Positions 53,849 through 64,000 of a DNA stretch of 64,000 bases are shown one piece after another (positions within the stretch are counted from its first letter, which is position 1; every line of letters begins with the position of its first letter). The notes under the pieces were generated by a model. That model saw only the letters and a program-made list of their open reading frames with translations, did not search any database and was not told the origin of the DNA. Origin of the DNA: Micractinium sp. NFX-FRZ (taxonomy: Eukaryota > Chlorophyta > Trebouxiophyceae > Chlorellales > Chlorellaceae); NCBI GenBank assembly GCA_029339195.1, contig JAPTJF010000256.1:23858-87857 (forward strand). The letters run 5' to 3'. The position numbers were made by a program, and so were the translations under genes.

Positions 53849-56197
53849 ATGCTACAGCAACATGTCGCGACGCTGGGCACCGCTCCTCAGGCGGCCTTGT
53901 GGCGCCGCTGCCCAAGCACGCCACTTGCTCCGCTCAGGCAACACCTTCACAGGCGGCTAGCCAGCGGATCGGCCCAGCAGCAGCGTCATATCCGGCTGAC
54001 ATGCGCGGCGCAGCAGCAGGCGGACCGCGACAGGGCGCCGCCGCCATCGGCGGCAGCGCAGTCAGCAGCAAAGACGGCAGCCGCCGAGCCGCCCCCGCAG
54101 CTCGAGTGCTTTGGCACGGGCATGGAGGTGGAGTGCCGCATCGTGTTGGAGCCTCACGAGGCGCCTGCCGAGGTGGTGGCACAAGAGGTGGCGGCAGCTG
54201 CTGCCCAGAAGGAGGCGCACGGTGAGGGGGGACGGGGGAGCATGCCGCACGCCAGCTGCCAGACGCCTGCCGCACAGCTCGCCTCCCGCACATCTTGTCG
54301 TTTTCCCTCGTGCTGCGCTGTCCTGGCTGTGTCTGCCATATAGTATCCCAATGAAATATTGCTCCAACTCTTGCTCCAAGCGCCTCTGAGGTAGGAGGCA
54401 GTCCTCACTCGCACCGCCTCACGCTCCTGCCCCGCAGGCCCGCTGTCTGTGCTGGACATGCTGCTCCTCATCTCCCCCTTCTTCTTCTGGGGCACATCCA
54501 TGGTCGCCATGAAGCAGCTGGCCCCCCACACCACCCCCCTGCTGGTGGCCGCCTGGCGCCTCATCCCAGCCGGAGGCGCGCTGCTGCTGTGGGCAAAGCA
54601 GTCTGGGCGCAAGGCGCCCACGGACCCCACCGCCTGGCTTGTGGTGGCCCTCTTTGGCCTCGTGGATGGCGCCTGCTTCCAGGCAAGTGTGTGGGCACAA
54701 CAAGGAATGCTCGCAGGCGCAGAGCGGATGAATGGCCAGGCAGGCAGGCAGCGTGCTGATCTCCGCTGCCGTTATGAGTTGCCGCTGGCGGGTATCAGGA
54801 GTGTGCCGCTCCCTGCCTGCCCACCTGCCTCTCCCGCACCACCCGCCTGCACTCCCCGCCCCCACCCCGCCTCTCTGCTGGCTGGCTGGCTGGCCAGCCA
54901 GGCCTCTCCCTGCCTCCTTACAGTGCTTCCCGGGCTTAGCTCCTTGCTAGGCTTGCTGCTTCTCCAAGCTCACCCCGTCCCGGCTTGCAATCATCCCACC
55001 CCTCCCCTCCCTGCAGGGCTTCCTCGCCGAGGGCCTGCAGCGCACTTCTGCCGGACTGGGCAGCGTCATCATCGACTCACAGCCCCTCAGTGTGGCCCTG
55101 CTGGCCTCCCTGCTGTTCGGGGAGCGCCTGGGCGCCGCCGGCATTGCCGGCCTGTTTGTGGGTGTGGCGGGACTGTGTTTGCTAGAGGTGCCGCCCTCGG
55201 TGCTCACCTCGCTGCCCGACTGGCTGGCAGCAGCAGGCGGCAGCGGCGGCGAGCTTGCAGCAGCGAGCGCCGATGCGACAGCAGTAGCGGCGGCAGCGGC
55301 GGCGGCAGCAGGCGGCGAGGGCAGCTGGAGCATTTGGGACAGCGGGGAGTGGTGGATGCTGCTGGCGGCGCAGTCCATGGCTGTAGGCACGGTCATGGTG
55401 CGCTGGGTGGCCAAATATTGCGACCCAGTCGTGGCCACCGGCTGGCACATGGTGCTTGGAGGGGTGCCGCTGCTGGCGCTGGCGGCGGTGCAGGAGGGCG
55501 GCGAGGCGGTTGAGCGGCTGTCGCTCCTCACAGGTGGGGCAGATGGGGGGAGCCTGGGGTGGGGTGTGGGCAGAGGGGGAGCCTGAGTCGAGGAGTGGGC
55601 GGATGCAGGAGGGCGGCGAGGCGGGCGCAGGTCACATGTGGGATTGAATGGGGCAGCGGGCTTGGGGCGTGGGTTGGGGTACGGGATGGAGTAGCAGGCT
55701 GGCCGTGCCTGCCGCTACAGCACGCATGGCGCTCCTGCCAGCGCCGCAGCTGCTGCCATCGCCGCCCCATGACAACCTCGCTCGGCCTGCCCTGGCCGCC
55801 TGCCCTCCTATACGTGTAATCTTTCGCTCTGACCAACCCTGCTGTCCCCACCCAATGCCTGCCTCCTCTTGCCGCAGCCTCCGACGCGGTGCTGCTGCTC
55901 TACGTCTCTCTACTGGGCTCGGCAGCCAGCTACGGCGTGTTCTTTTACAACGCCTCCCGCGGCAACCTCACAGCCCTCAGCTCCCTCACCTTCCTTACCC
56001 CCATGTTTGCTGCCGCTGGCGGGTACCTGCTGCTGGGCGAGACGCTGACGCCGGTGCAGCTGGCGGGGGCGGCAGTGACTCTGGGCGCGGTGGCACTGAT
56101 CAACAGCAACAGTGAAGAGGGCGACGGCGGTGCGGGGGACAAGGGCAGCAGCAACGGCAGCAACGGCAGCGGCAGCGGAGCAGTGGGGAAGCTGTAG
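53849..56197 (+). CDS. Plastid-targeted EamA/DMT family transporter
   Basis: Four exons: 53849-54221, 54438-54682, 55017-55533 and 55878-56197; 1455 nt, 484 aa. Residues 1-60 are rich in Arg, Ser, Gln and Ala and end near RHIRLTCAAQQ, a good transit peptide. Two EamA repeats follow. The first has LLLISPFFFWGTSMVAMKQL, PLLVAAWRLIPAGGALLLW and LGSVIIDSQPLSVALLASLL (the helix 4 signature followed by FGERLG). The second has LLYVSLLGSAASYGVFFYNA, LTALSSLTFLTPMFAAAGGY and LLGETLTPVQLAGAAVTLGA, the diagnostic P-x-x-A...GE-x-L pattern. About ten membrane helices are expected. The substrate is unknown; relatives export amino acids, nucleotide sugars or metabolites. Intron 2 has a GC donor (TTCCAG|GCAAGT at 54683). 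The Ser/Gly-rich C-terminus is presumably soluble. Confidence 0.88.
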
Positions 56198-56604
56198 CCA
56201 GCCATTCTGCTGCCCAGTGCTGCATGCCTGCCCGCTTGCTGATCCGTGCTTGCTATTGATCCTTGCTGTTCTGAACGCCTCTGAACCGAACCTTCCCCTC
56301 AGTCTCCGCCTGCACCTTCACAGCCCCTTGCTCCTTCATCCTTGCCTGCATTTGATGTCTTCTGCCTATGCTTCTGAGGATCGGGCCTGTACATTATCAG
56401 CACTGCCCTTGTGTGCGCGCACATCCGTGCCACTGTCTGTAGCACGTACATTGCTGGCAAGGAGGGGCGGGCAGGAATGCTGCCATTGGATGGTAGTAAA
56501 GACACGAGGGAGGCTGGGTATCTTCAGCAAGGTTGGGCGGCAGGAGGGCAAGGCAGGTTGCACGTGTTGCACCTGTAGGGAGCCGTCCGGACGAGTCGCA
56601 CACT

Positions 56605-59600
56605 TCACAGCTCTTGCAGGCACATGCTGTGCTGGGAGCTCAAGGTGGAGTGGGAAGAAGCGATTGCTGTGCAAAAGGTGCGCCAGAGTGCCCCAAACCG
56701 CCGGAGCGCCAGCACACAAGGCTGCCGGGTGCGGCAGGCAAGCACCCGCCGCTGGTACCACTGTGGCAGCACCTGCTCCCCGTACATTTGTAAAACCACA
56801 GGGAACTTGTCGTTACAGCTGCCCAGGAGGTAGCAACTGGGGCTGGAAAGCGGGGGGGGTCCTCTGGACAGGACAGTGATACACACCCTGTGTTCAGAAG
56901 GGAGCAGAGGGATGGCAGCTAGATCGGGTGGAGATGGAGGGAGGGGTAGTAGGGGGAACAGCGGGGGAGGTTTTGCCAGCCAGGTGTGGCCGCCACAGGC
57001 TGCCTCGCCCGCCTTGCCGGCCCCTCCACCTTCAGCACTGAAGGGCACAGGCTGTGTACTGGCTCCGCCCTCGGGCCGCTCGCCCCCGCCCTCACGCCGC
57101 CTCGGCCACCTTCCCGGGGTCCTCCAGCTTGAACTCTGCTGCCATGGGCAGGAAGAGGGCGTCGGGCACGGCCGACCGCACGATGGGCATGAAGGCAGCA
57201 TACTCGCTGGCAGTGGTGGCGTGCTGCAAGCAGGGGGGGAGGGGGGAGGGAGAGGGGCCACCGGGCAGGTCGGGGTTGGCACAGGGTTCGACGGCCTGAG
57301 GGTCCACCCGCACGAGGGGCATGGCTGGCTGGCTGGTTTGATCTGCTTGTGCCGCTCCCCCGGCTGGATTAGGGTTGGCAGGAATCGAGGGGAGAAGACG
57401 GGGGGGCACAGCAGCACGCACCTGCAGGCCCCACAGGTAGACGCGCGTGGCCGTGGGCGGCTTGTGTTTCACGAGCTTGCGCAGGTTCCACTCAAGGGCC
57501 CACTCGAAATCGCCTTGCGCCAGCAGGGTCTTCACAAGCACCCGGTTGGCAACCTGCACGAGGATGGAGGGTGCGGTGCACACACAGGGACGGCAGGGGT
57601 TGGTGTGGCTGGATGAAGGCCCTGCACCGCCCCGGGGGCAGTGTGTGGGTTAGGAGTGAGGCAGACCGTGCCGGGGGGGGTGGCAGGCTGGCGGCAGGTT
57701 GCTGCAGCCTCCAGACGGCCCGCTGGCGGCCACCCACCACCCTGACCTCGCCCTGCTGCTAGTGGTGAGGCCGCAGCTGGCGCGCTGGTGCCACCACCCC
57801 ACGCGACGCACAGGCTGTACTGCGCCCCTGCCGATGCATGGGGCCATCGGAGGGTCGTATGTGCCCACTGGACAGCTTCCGAGCTTCTGGCGGCTGCTGT
57901 CAATACACGCGTGGGGTGACCTGCGTATTGCTCACCTGCCCGCTCTCCGCTGGGGTGCCCCTCAACTTTAATTCTAAGAGGCATCATGGTACCATGATGT
58001 ATCACACCGGTGTGATACACAAAACAGGTGCAGCACAGCACAGCAGCTGCAGAAGCACCAGCACCGACCTGCCCGCGCTCTGCAGGGGTGGCCCCACCTT
58101 GATTATAAGAGGCATCACGGTGTGATACACAAAAAAGGTGCAGCAAAGTAGCAGCAGCCCACGGTACGAACCTGTCCTCGCTCGGCAGGGGTGGCCCCCA
58201 TCTTCATTGTGAGAGGCATCATCGTGTTCTCCTCAGCCTTCAGGTGCGCCTCAAACACAGCGCCAAACTCGGCAAACGCGGCCGCCAACAGGGCGGCGTC
58301 GCCCGCGGCGAGCGCCTGCAGGGCAGCGGGAGGCATGAAAGAATGGTTGTGTTGTGCCGTCATTCGTAAGATTGTGGGGTGGGGTGGGGCGCCAACATTC
58401 TGGGGTCAACTTCCGGCTTTCGAGGTGTGGGAGGCAGGGACGCAGCATCTTGATACAGCTCGGGAGGGCAGCGGCGTCAGCCTGAGGGAGGGCGGCGGCG
58501 AGGGGGGCAGCTGTGGGGGCTGACGTGTCGGAGTGTGGGGCAAGGGGGCACAAGTGTCCTGGGCATCTGCGTCGACAGCTTTCCTGCGGTTGGACAGATT
58601 CAACCCACGCACACTACAACTGCGGTTGGACAGAAGCAAACACACACACTAATGCAATGGAAATGGAGCCGAGTGCCTCACCTTGTCAATGGCCTCCTCC
58701 GCTGCGTGCACCTTTTCGTGCGCTGCCGCCAGGCCCGCCTTGGTTGCCACGTCATCAAACTTTGCGTCCACTGCGGGCAAGAGAACAAGGGCAGCGCAGC
58801 GCGCCAGGCAGCGGGGTGAGGTGGCGGATGGCAGGGAGCAGGCACTGCCTGGCAGGCGGGCAGGGAGGGCGGGAGGCAGGCCAACAGAGCCCCCACCCAG
58901 GCCAGCCACTCGGTCGATCACGCCGGCCCTGTGTCCCTGGCTCATGACAAAAAACGGTGGGACACGGCTTCGGCAACGGCAGCGGCGGCAGCAGCGGCGG
59001 CAGCAGCAGCAGCACTGGCAGCGGCAGCGGCGGCAGCGGCGCTGGCAGCGGCGGCGGCGGCAGCGGGAGCAGCAGCACTGGCAGCAGCAGCAGCTCTCAC
59101 TGGCCTCACAATTGCCGCCCGAGCTACCCGTGCCCCACCCATGCGCCCACCCTGGATCCCAACCTGGCCAGCCACTCACTGGCCTCAAACATGCCGCCCG
59201 GGCCGTCCTCCATGTGTGCGTGGCTGGCGGTGGCCCGCTGGAAATCCTTCCACTCTGCCTCAAAGCCCCGCATGTCGCCCAAGTCCAGGGCCTCCTGGCA
59301 GTCTTTGATGCCGCCCCGCAGCGCCTCGTGACAGTTGCGCGCAATGGCAAACGGCATGGGGCGCGGCACGTCGGCGGTGGGGGCTGGGGCGGGGGCTGCG
59401 GGGCGGGCGGGCGTGGGGGGGCGCAGCTCGCGATGGGGCAGTGGGCAGGCGGGCAGGGGGAGGCAGAGCGGCATGATTGGTGTGCCAGCAGCTGTGGCAG
59501 TGGAGGCAGCGAGAATGCAAGCCAAAGGGAGGGTTTTACGTCACTCGTGCTGCCGCCCGGCAGTGCTGCTGCCGGCCGCCGCCACTTCCGGCCAGCTGCC

Positions 59601-59939
59601 ACCGCCTCGGGAGGGATGCACACAGATGTGTTTAGCCACCCACCTGCCAGGGTTGCCTGAACCGGTGCTGCGGATGCAGTGGGGGCCTTCTGAACAGCCT
59701 GCGAAACACGTGAGGACCCAAGCCAGCCCCTGGTGAGCTGCGCGAGCTGGGCCGCACGCATCTCGCCTTTCCTGGTGTTTCCTATTAGTTGGTCCCACCT
59801 GGGCCGCCGGCGTGCTTCCCGGCTCCGCCGGCTTTGAGGCAAAGCAGCCCAACGCTCCTTGCTCGCTGGCGCTGCAGCCCCCGGGAGCCTGTTTGCTGTA
59901 AATCGCGGAATGCAGGAGAAGCAGAAGGAAAAGGCGCAT
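56605..59939 (-). CDS. Hemerythrin-like (HHE) helical protein with a signal-type leader
   Basis: Proposed exons: 59939-59799, 59698-59644, 59395-59180, 58770-58682, 58315-58172, 57553-57422, 57223-57096 and 56818-56605; 1119 nt, 372 aa. It starts MRLFLLLLLHSAIYS, a secretory or organelle leader. Candidate iron ligands occur in the HHE order: His in ARNCHEALR, HAHMEDG, AAAHEKVHAAEEAID and FEAHLKAEENTMMP. A second helical half follows (VLVKTLLAQGDFEWALEWNL, YAAFMPIVRSAVPDALF). Hemerythrin-like proteins bind a di-iron centre for O2, NO or metal handling; the exact role here is open. The 3' end is ambiguous. Reading through exon 7 gives a stop at 57092 (total 302 aa). Splicing at GC|GTGAGG to the acceptor at 56819 opens a 70-codon exon starting CNDKFPVVLQMYGEQVLPQW, which looks protein-like and is why I extend the gene. 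Intron 5 holds two extra copies of the exon 5 donor end. Confidence 0.75.
57925..58225 (-). repeat. Three tandem copies of the 3' end of hemerythrin-like exon 5
   Basis: The coding end of exon 5 reads MPLTMKMGATPAERGQ (58220-58172). Two further copies of this edge lie downstream in the intron near 58115-58070 (NQGGATPAERGQ) and 57990-57930 (MPLRIKVEGHPSGERAGEQ). Each is followed by a donor-like GT, and each is linked to the sequence GAGGCATCA-GTG on the plus strand. Spacing is roughly 100-130 bp. The outer copies are diverged and carry in-frame damage. Confidence 0.75.
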
Positions 59940-61298
59940 GTCTTTTGGAGGAAGATCCCCATCCCACCTGGTAGGACCGCCGCCTGAGGCAGTACCGCCG
60001 GCGTCACCGCCAACAGGCTGCTGCAGCTTGCACCAGGCTGTGCCTGCAGCGGGCGATGTTCTGGCTCCCAGCACAGCATGAATTTTCATGGAACATGCCG
60101 ATGGGTGTAGAATACGCATTTGAAGAGGGAGGGGCAAGCAATGCGCAAGCTCGAGCTCCGAAGCTCCGAGCTCGAGCTGGCAGCAGCCCCCCTGCACGCA
60201 CCCATGACGGTGTGGGCATCTCCCGCCGTTGAACGCTCCCTCGGCCACCATGTCGCCAGCTGGACTGCTGTGCTGTGCCTCTTGATGTACAGGGCCTGCT
60301 TGCACGGCAGCAAACGCTCAACAAGCATATGCGTGCATGCTGGCAGCCTCCAGGATGCCGCCGGTGGAGTCCGACCCGCTCCACTTTCTCACAGCACAGA
60401 CCTCGGGAGGAGCCTCCTCCTACTTCTGCCTGTCACAGGGCGCCTGCACCAGGTGCTATTAGTCGTGAGGGGTCCCGGCAAATTGAATTCGAACTCTGCC
60501 AGCCCCCTCGATGCTGAGCTTCCCCGCCGCCTGCCAGCAGGTGCGCACAGCTGGCATATGCATGCATGCATGCCCCCTGGTTGCCTGGGTGGACTGCTGC
60601 TGCTCAATCGTCATTGCTTGCGGCAAAGTTCCGTTCATTGCGAACTGTGCTTTCCACCCTCAGCTTGCCATGACCCGCAGATGGGCTGCATGCAGAGTCC
60701 TGCGGCTGGCTCCGCCCGGCGCACAAGAGATGCCTCGCTGCCATTGCTGGGGGGAGCACAGGGCTCACACTTGTGCATGCGCATGACGTGTGCATCATAA
60801 GAGGCTTATCAATGCACTGAGCTTATAGAAACCAAATGGCAGGAGGTTGATAATGATTATACTCGTATTGTCTAGTTTATATAACCTAGTCAGTTGTATG
60901 CATGTAGGGGAGCATGAGGGAGTTGCCGGCTTCACAGCGCCCCCGGGGTGGGGGGGCCGGCGGACGCACTGCGCAGATGACGCTACGGCATGAACCGATT
61001 ATTCAACACATATAATGCAGTATAGTTGGGTTATACATTTACCCAAATAATTAATAGATATTTGAAGAATCTAGTCAGCTGATGCTGCCACGGTATGAAC
61101 GAATCGCTTGATACAGCTGATCGGGGTTGCCATGTGATGGGGAGAGCAGAGAGCCTGCCAGGTGGAGGGCTTCAAGGATGCAGTCCCACAATCTGCTGCA
61201 GCAGGGGTGATGCTTTGCTTGGGCAGATGCCAGAGCCAGCCGAGGCAGGGTGGCCCTGCTGCACTCTGCCTACGCCGCGCATGCTGCTCGCCCACTTT
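59940..61298. other. Long intergenic region with an AT-rich island
   Basis: 1359 bp between two minus-strand genes. It should include the hemerythrin-like promoter and the 3' UTR of the wall-protein gene. No exon with splice support was found. The stretch 60790-61090 is unusually AT-rich for this genome, broken by a GC-rich block near 60940-60985 (see findings). Confidence 0.45.
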
Positions 61299-62574
61299 CT
61301 ACAGATAGTAAATGTCCAGCTGGAGATCGGGAGGGGTGTCCCCTGCGCGGTAGCCAATGCCGATGGTGTACCAGGTGCCGCCAGAAGCCTGCCACTGCAC
61401 CTCGGCGCCACAGCTGTGTCCATAGGAGGAACTGCAGGCAGGCAGGCAGGCAGGCAGGTGAGTGCCAACGTCCGTGGCAACCGCGCTCCCCATCATGATG
61501 CACCCTGGCATCAGGCTGTGCAGGCAGGAGCACGAGGAAGCAGGAGCAGGAGCAAAGCAGGCAGGAGCAGGAGGAAGCAGCAGCAGGAGCAGGAGCAGGC
61601 GGGAGCAGGAGGAAGCAGGAGCAAAGTGGGTGCAGAGCACGCCCACTTAGCCAGCGGCATGGCCAGCAGGAGCGCGCCAGCTCACCCGACGCAGGACGAT
61701 TGTGTCGCATATGAGCCGGAGCTGTACACTTGCATCAGAGCCCTGCCGCCGTAGAACTTGGAGCACGTGGTGGCAACAATGCGGCCGTCCCGAGAAGCCT
61801 GGAACCTGCATGAAGCATCAGCGGCAGGCGGCATGTGACCCAGGCGTGCTGCGGAGCTCAACATGCGCTGTATACGCATGCATATACATGCGCATTGCGT
61901 GCAACGGGCTTCGGCAGGCCTGCAGAGTGGCCGAACTGCCGTACAAAGGCACTTACGCCACGACTTGGTTGTTGAAGGAGTTGCCCCCCCCGCTGCAGTC
62001 GAACTGGCCTCCGCCTTTCATGAGCTCATTCTGCAGCGCAGGGCAGGGCAGGGTGGGCAGGGAGCGTTGGTGGTGGTGTGTGTGTGCGTCCCGGCAGGCG
62101 CCCCGCAGCGCAGCATGGGGCGCGCTACTGTGGTGGCTGCCTGGGGCAGTGGGCGCACCCTGCGCCTCCGGTACGCATGCTGCTTGAGCTGATACACGTT
62201 GTCGGCGTGCAACGCGACTGGCAAGATTACTGCCCGCATGCATGCTGTTGGCAGGAGCACTGTGGGTGGTCATCTTAGGGCACGCACACTGAAGCGGGGG
62301 CTGTAGAAGGGGAGGGACGTGATCAAGAAGGGGCTGGGCCAGTCGCCTTGGCCGAAGGCTGGCGGGGGTGGCGGGGGAGAGGGCGGGGGTGGCGGGGAGG
62401 GTGGTGGGGATGGTGGGGGTGGTGGGGAAGGTGGGGGTGGAGGAGGCGAGGGGCTTGGAGGAGGTGGTGGGCGGGGAGGGCGGGGGAAAGGAGGGTTCGG
62501 GCGAGGGGATGGAGGAGGCCTTGGGCTGCAGCAGGGGGGGAGCACAGGCTGGACCTGGGGCTCAGCAGGTCATC

Positions 62575-62607
<33 letters not shown>

Positions 62608-63589
62608 CCGTGCCCATGCCAGACACACTGTGGCAGGCTCTTCATTTCATGCCGCTGTGGCCACGCACCCTGCAGCCAAGTGAACCAGAGCCTACGGCAT
62701 GTGCTCTGGCCTCCTACCTCTGAGTCGCGCGGGGAGGTGGCGGGGCGGGTGGGGAGGGGGGTGAGGGGAAGGGAGGCGGGGGTGGCGCCGTGTAGGCGAG
62801 CTCCGAGAGGCTCTCGATCACGACATAGGCGGTGGGGTCGCTGCTTGTGCCCACCACCTCCATCCGGCAGTCTGTGCAGGAGGAGGAGGTGCTCCAGCCA
62901 CCGGGGATGCTGTACTTGACTGCGCCAGCCGAGAGGGGCACCTCGATGGGTGCCCGCCCGCCTCCCATGAACCGCACCCTCAGGCCCGTGATTCCCTCCT
63001 CGGGTGACACGGCGCCGACCTCAAAGGAGCGCAAGGTGACGGGGGCGGAGGACTGCACTTCAACGGAGGCCGCATTGCTGCCGGTGTTGCAGGAGCCGCT
63101 CAGAGCCATGTACCTGCATGGGTGGATGATGGAGAGGGTGGGTGATGCTAGGTGGGCAGCTGCAGCCCGGTAGAGGGGGGCGGGGAGGTGGGCGGCAGCC
63201 TGGCAGCTCGGGCGAGCAGGCAGTGTGCACAAAACGGGTGCGCAGCTCGTCTTACGCAAGGCACTGGATTACCCGAACATTGATAGAGTGCCTTGCTGTC
63301 CCCGGTCAACGGCAGCCAACTTATTCATTAGCAATACCCCTCCCTTGTTCGGCCGGTGCATGCCGGTTGGTGCTCGGCATGCACATGCGCAGCCAGCGCA
63401 GCCAGCAGCAACTGCATCACTCACAGGCCCTCTCCAGGAGTCGGGACGATTTGGGCAGAAGTGCAGCTGGGCGCCTGTGGGTCGTAGAACGTCAGGGTGG
63501 GGCCGTCCCCTGCCGGCACAGTTCGCACGGTCGTGGTACCGCTCAGGGCGCCCAAATGCCAGGTGGCGGTGGTATCCCTGCATCCAGTG

Positions 63590-63620
<31 letters not shown>

Positions 63621-63923
63621 GGGGCCAAGAGTGTGCGGGCAGTTAACTATCGTTTGTGCGGCAAGTTGGGCATGCAGCGGCACCTGTGGGCAAGCTGGCG
63701 GGCCAGCGTTGTTGCAGTGCCGCAGGCTGGCACGCGCTGGCGCACGGCAGTCGGTTGAGCCAGCTTGCCGCGCCACCCGCCGTGCAGCTAGCGTGCAAGT
63801 GCGCGAAGCGCTGCTCAGCCGAATCCTGCTGCACAGCTTCAAGCATAGCCGGGCGCTGGGCAAAAATGCATGACATTGCATTGCTGACTCACCGTGGTGG
63901 CGGAGGCGGGGAGGGAGTGTAGG
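61299..63923 (-). CDS. Secreted proline-rich (pherophorin/HRGP-like) wall protein with PPC-like modules, 3' part
   Basis: Exons read on the minus strand: 63923-63893 (tentative), 63577-63425, 63113-62718, 62525-62288, 62030-61957, 61805-61686 and 61431-61299 (stop). The 5' end lies beyond the window. A beta-rich, Cys-containing module comes first (TVPAGDGPTLTFYDPQ, SGSCNTGSNAASVEVQ, FEVGAVSPEEGITGLRVRF, SIPGGWSTSSSCTDCRMEV). A hydroxyproline-type hinge of SPPPPPP repeats follows, then a second Cys-rich module (GDWPSPFLITSLPFYSPRF, QFDCSGGGNSFNNQVV, IVATTCSKFYGGRALMQVYS, CGAEVQWQASGGTWYTIGIG). The latter resembles the pre-peptidase C-terminal (PPC) fold, whose hallmark is a D-T/C...VY...C...Y-x-I-x-V pattern. 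The SPn hinge is typical of volvocine and chlorophyte extracellular-matrix proteins. Every internal exon joint keeps frame. The PPC assignment is tentative. Confidence 0.72.
62574..62620. repeat. (CCCATG)n hexanucleotide repeat in an intron of the proline-rich gene
   Basis: About seven near-perfect ATGCCC/CCCATG units in tandem, lying between exons 62718 and 62525 of the minus-strand gene. Confidence 0.85.
63589..63624. repeat. (GT)n followed by a run of about 21 G
   Basis: GTGTGTGTGTGTG is followed by an uninterrupted G run to 63624. On the sense strand of the flanking gene this is a C run followed by (CA)n, just upstream of the 3' splice site at 63578. Length errors in sequencing are likely here. 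Confidence 0.85.
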
Positions 63924-64000
63924 CTCAGTCGGCTTTTTAAGATACCCGGGCTGGCCCCTTTTCATTTGCCACTCATCTAGCAAAGTACTGGCCTGAGGCT

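Noticed and set aside
56112..56879. Long plus-strand frame after the EamA stop
   Set aside because: It starts inside the EamA coding region in another frame and then runs antisense to the proposed last hemerythrin-like exon; no domain is seen.
60120..60800. 226-codon open frame on the plus strand upstream of the hemerythrin-like gene
   Set aside because: Composition is that of random GC-rich sequence, it resembles no protein, and no splice sites tie it to other segments.

Overview
This is GC-rich nuclear DNA from a green alga, most likely a trebouxiophyte of the Chlorella/Micractinium type. The evidence is a dense set of spliceosomal introns (about 100 in 64 kb, mostly 150-450 nt with GTGAGN/GTGCGN donors and pyrimidine-CAG acceptors), codons strongly biased to G/C at the third position, long CAG/CTG and GCN runs coding for Gln and Ala, and plant-type plastid genes (SEX4 starch phosphatase, LTO1/VKOR, plastid-type sigma factors, ARP7). 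Gene models were built by hand: I read protein-like segments in each frame and joined them at GT-AG (five times GC-AG) sites. In nearly every gene the exon lengths add up to an intact frame. Intron boundaries are inference from sequence, since there is no transcript evidence here.

Layout, left to right. 180-625 (-): 5' part of a TspO/MBR protein. 1491-5895 (+): SEX4-type phosphoglucan phosphatase. 6525-13328 (-): an endonuclease/exonuclease/phosphatase (EEP) gene whose fourth intron holds a complete GH5 endo-mannanase gene on the other strand (8609-12286, +). 13789-15341 (+): EAPP homologue. 15730-16602 (-) and 16915-17715 (+): two head-to-head paralogues of unknown function with the same exon plan. 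18061-20124 (+): F-box/LRR gene. 20444-26511 (+): sigma factor, with an F-box/LRR gene nested in its second intron (21767-23792, -). 27545-30160 (+): a tandem, more divergent copy of the sigma factor. 31084-36243 (-): bromodomain protein. 36552-38640 (+): LTO1. 39074-41597 (-): ARP7. 41798-44752 (+): an unusual EF-hand/SAM/FN3/membrane/FYVE-like protein. 44972-47288 (+): plastid-targeted COMT-like methyltransferase. 47588-51453 (-): large coiled-coil protein. 51787-53505 (-): glutathione S-transferase. 53849-56197 (+): plastid EamA/DMT transporter. 56605-59939 (-): hemerythrin-like protein. 61299-63923 and beyond (-): proline-rich secreted wall protein.

Several genes serve the chloroplast: starch turnover (SEX4), plastid transcription (two sigma factors), lumenal disulfide formation (LTO1) and envelope transport (EamA). 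Others serve chromatin or transcription (bromodomain, ARP7, EAPP), the cell wall or polysaccharides (GH5, proline-rich protein) and redox or oxygen chemistry (GST, hemerythrin-like, TspO). They are not an operon. Several neighbours share short divergent intergenic regions of 200-460 bp that probably act as bidirectional promoters.

The most unusual features are structural: two opposite-strand genes nested inside introns, a recurring pattern of tandem copies of exon edges (splice site plus the neighbouring coding bases) inside introns of three genes, a head-to-head orphan paralogue pair, and roughly 5% GC-AG introns.
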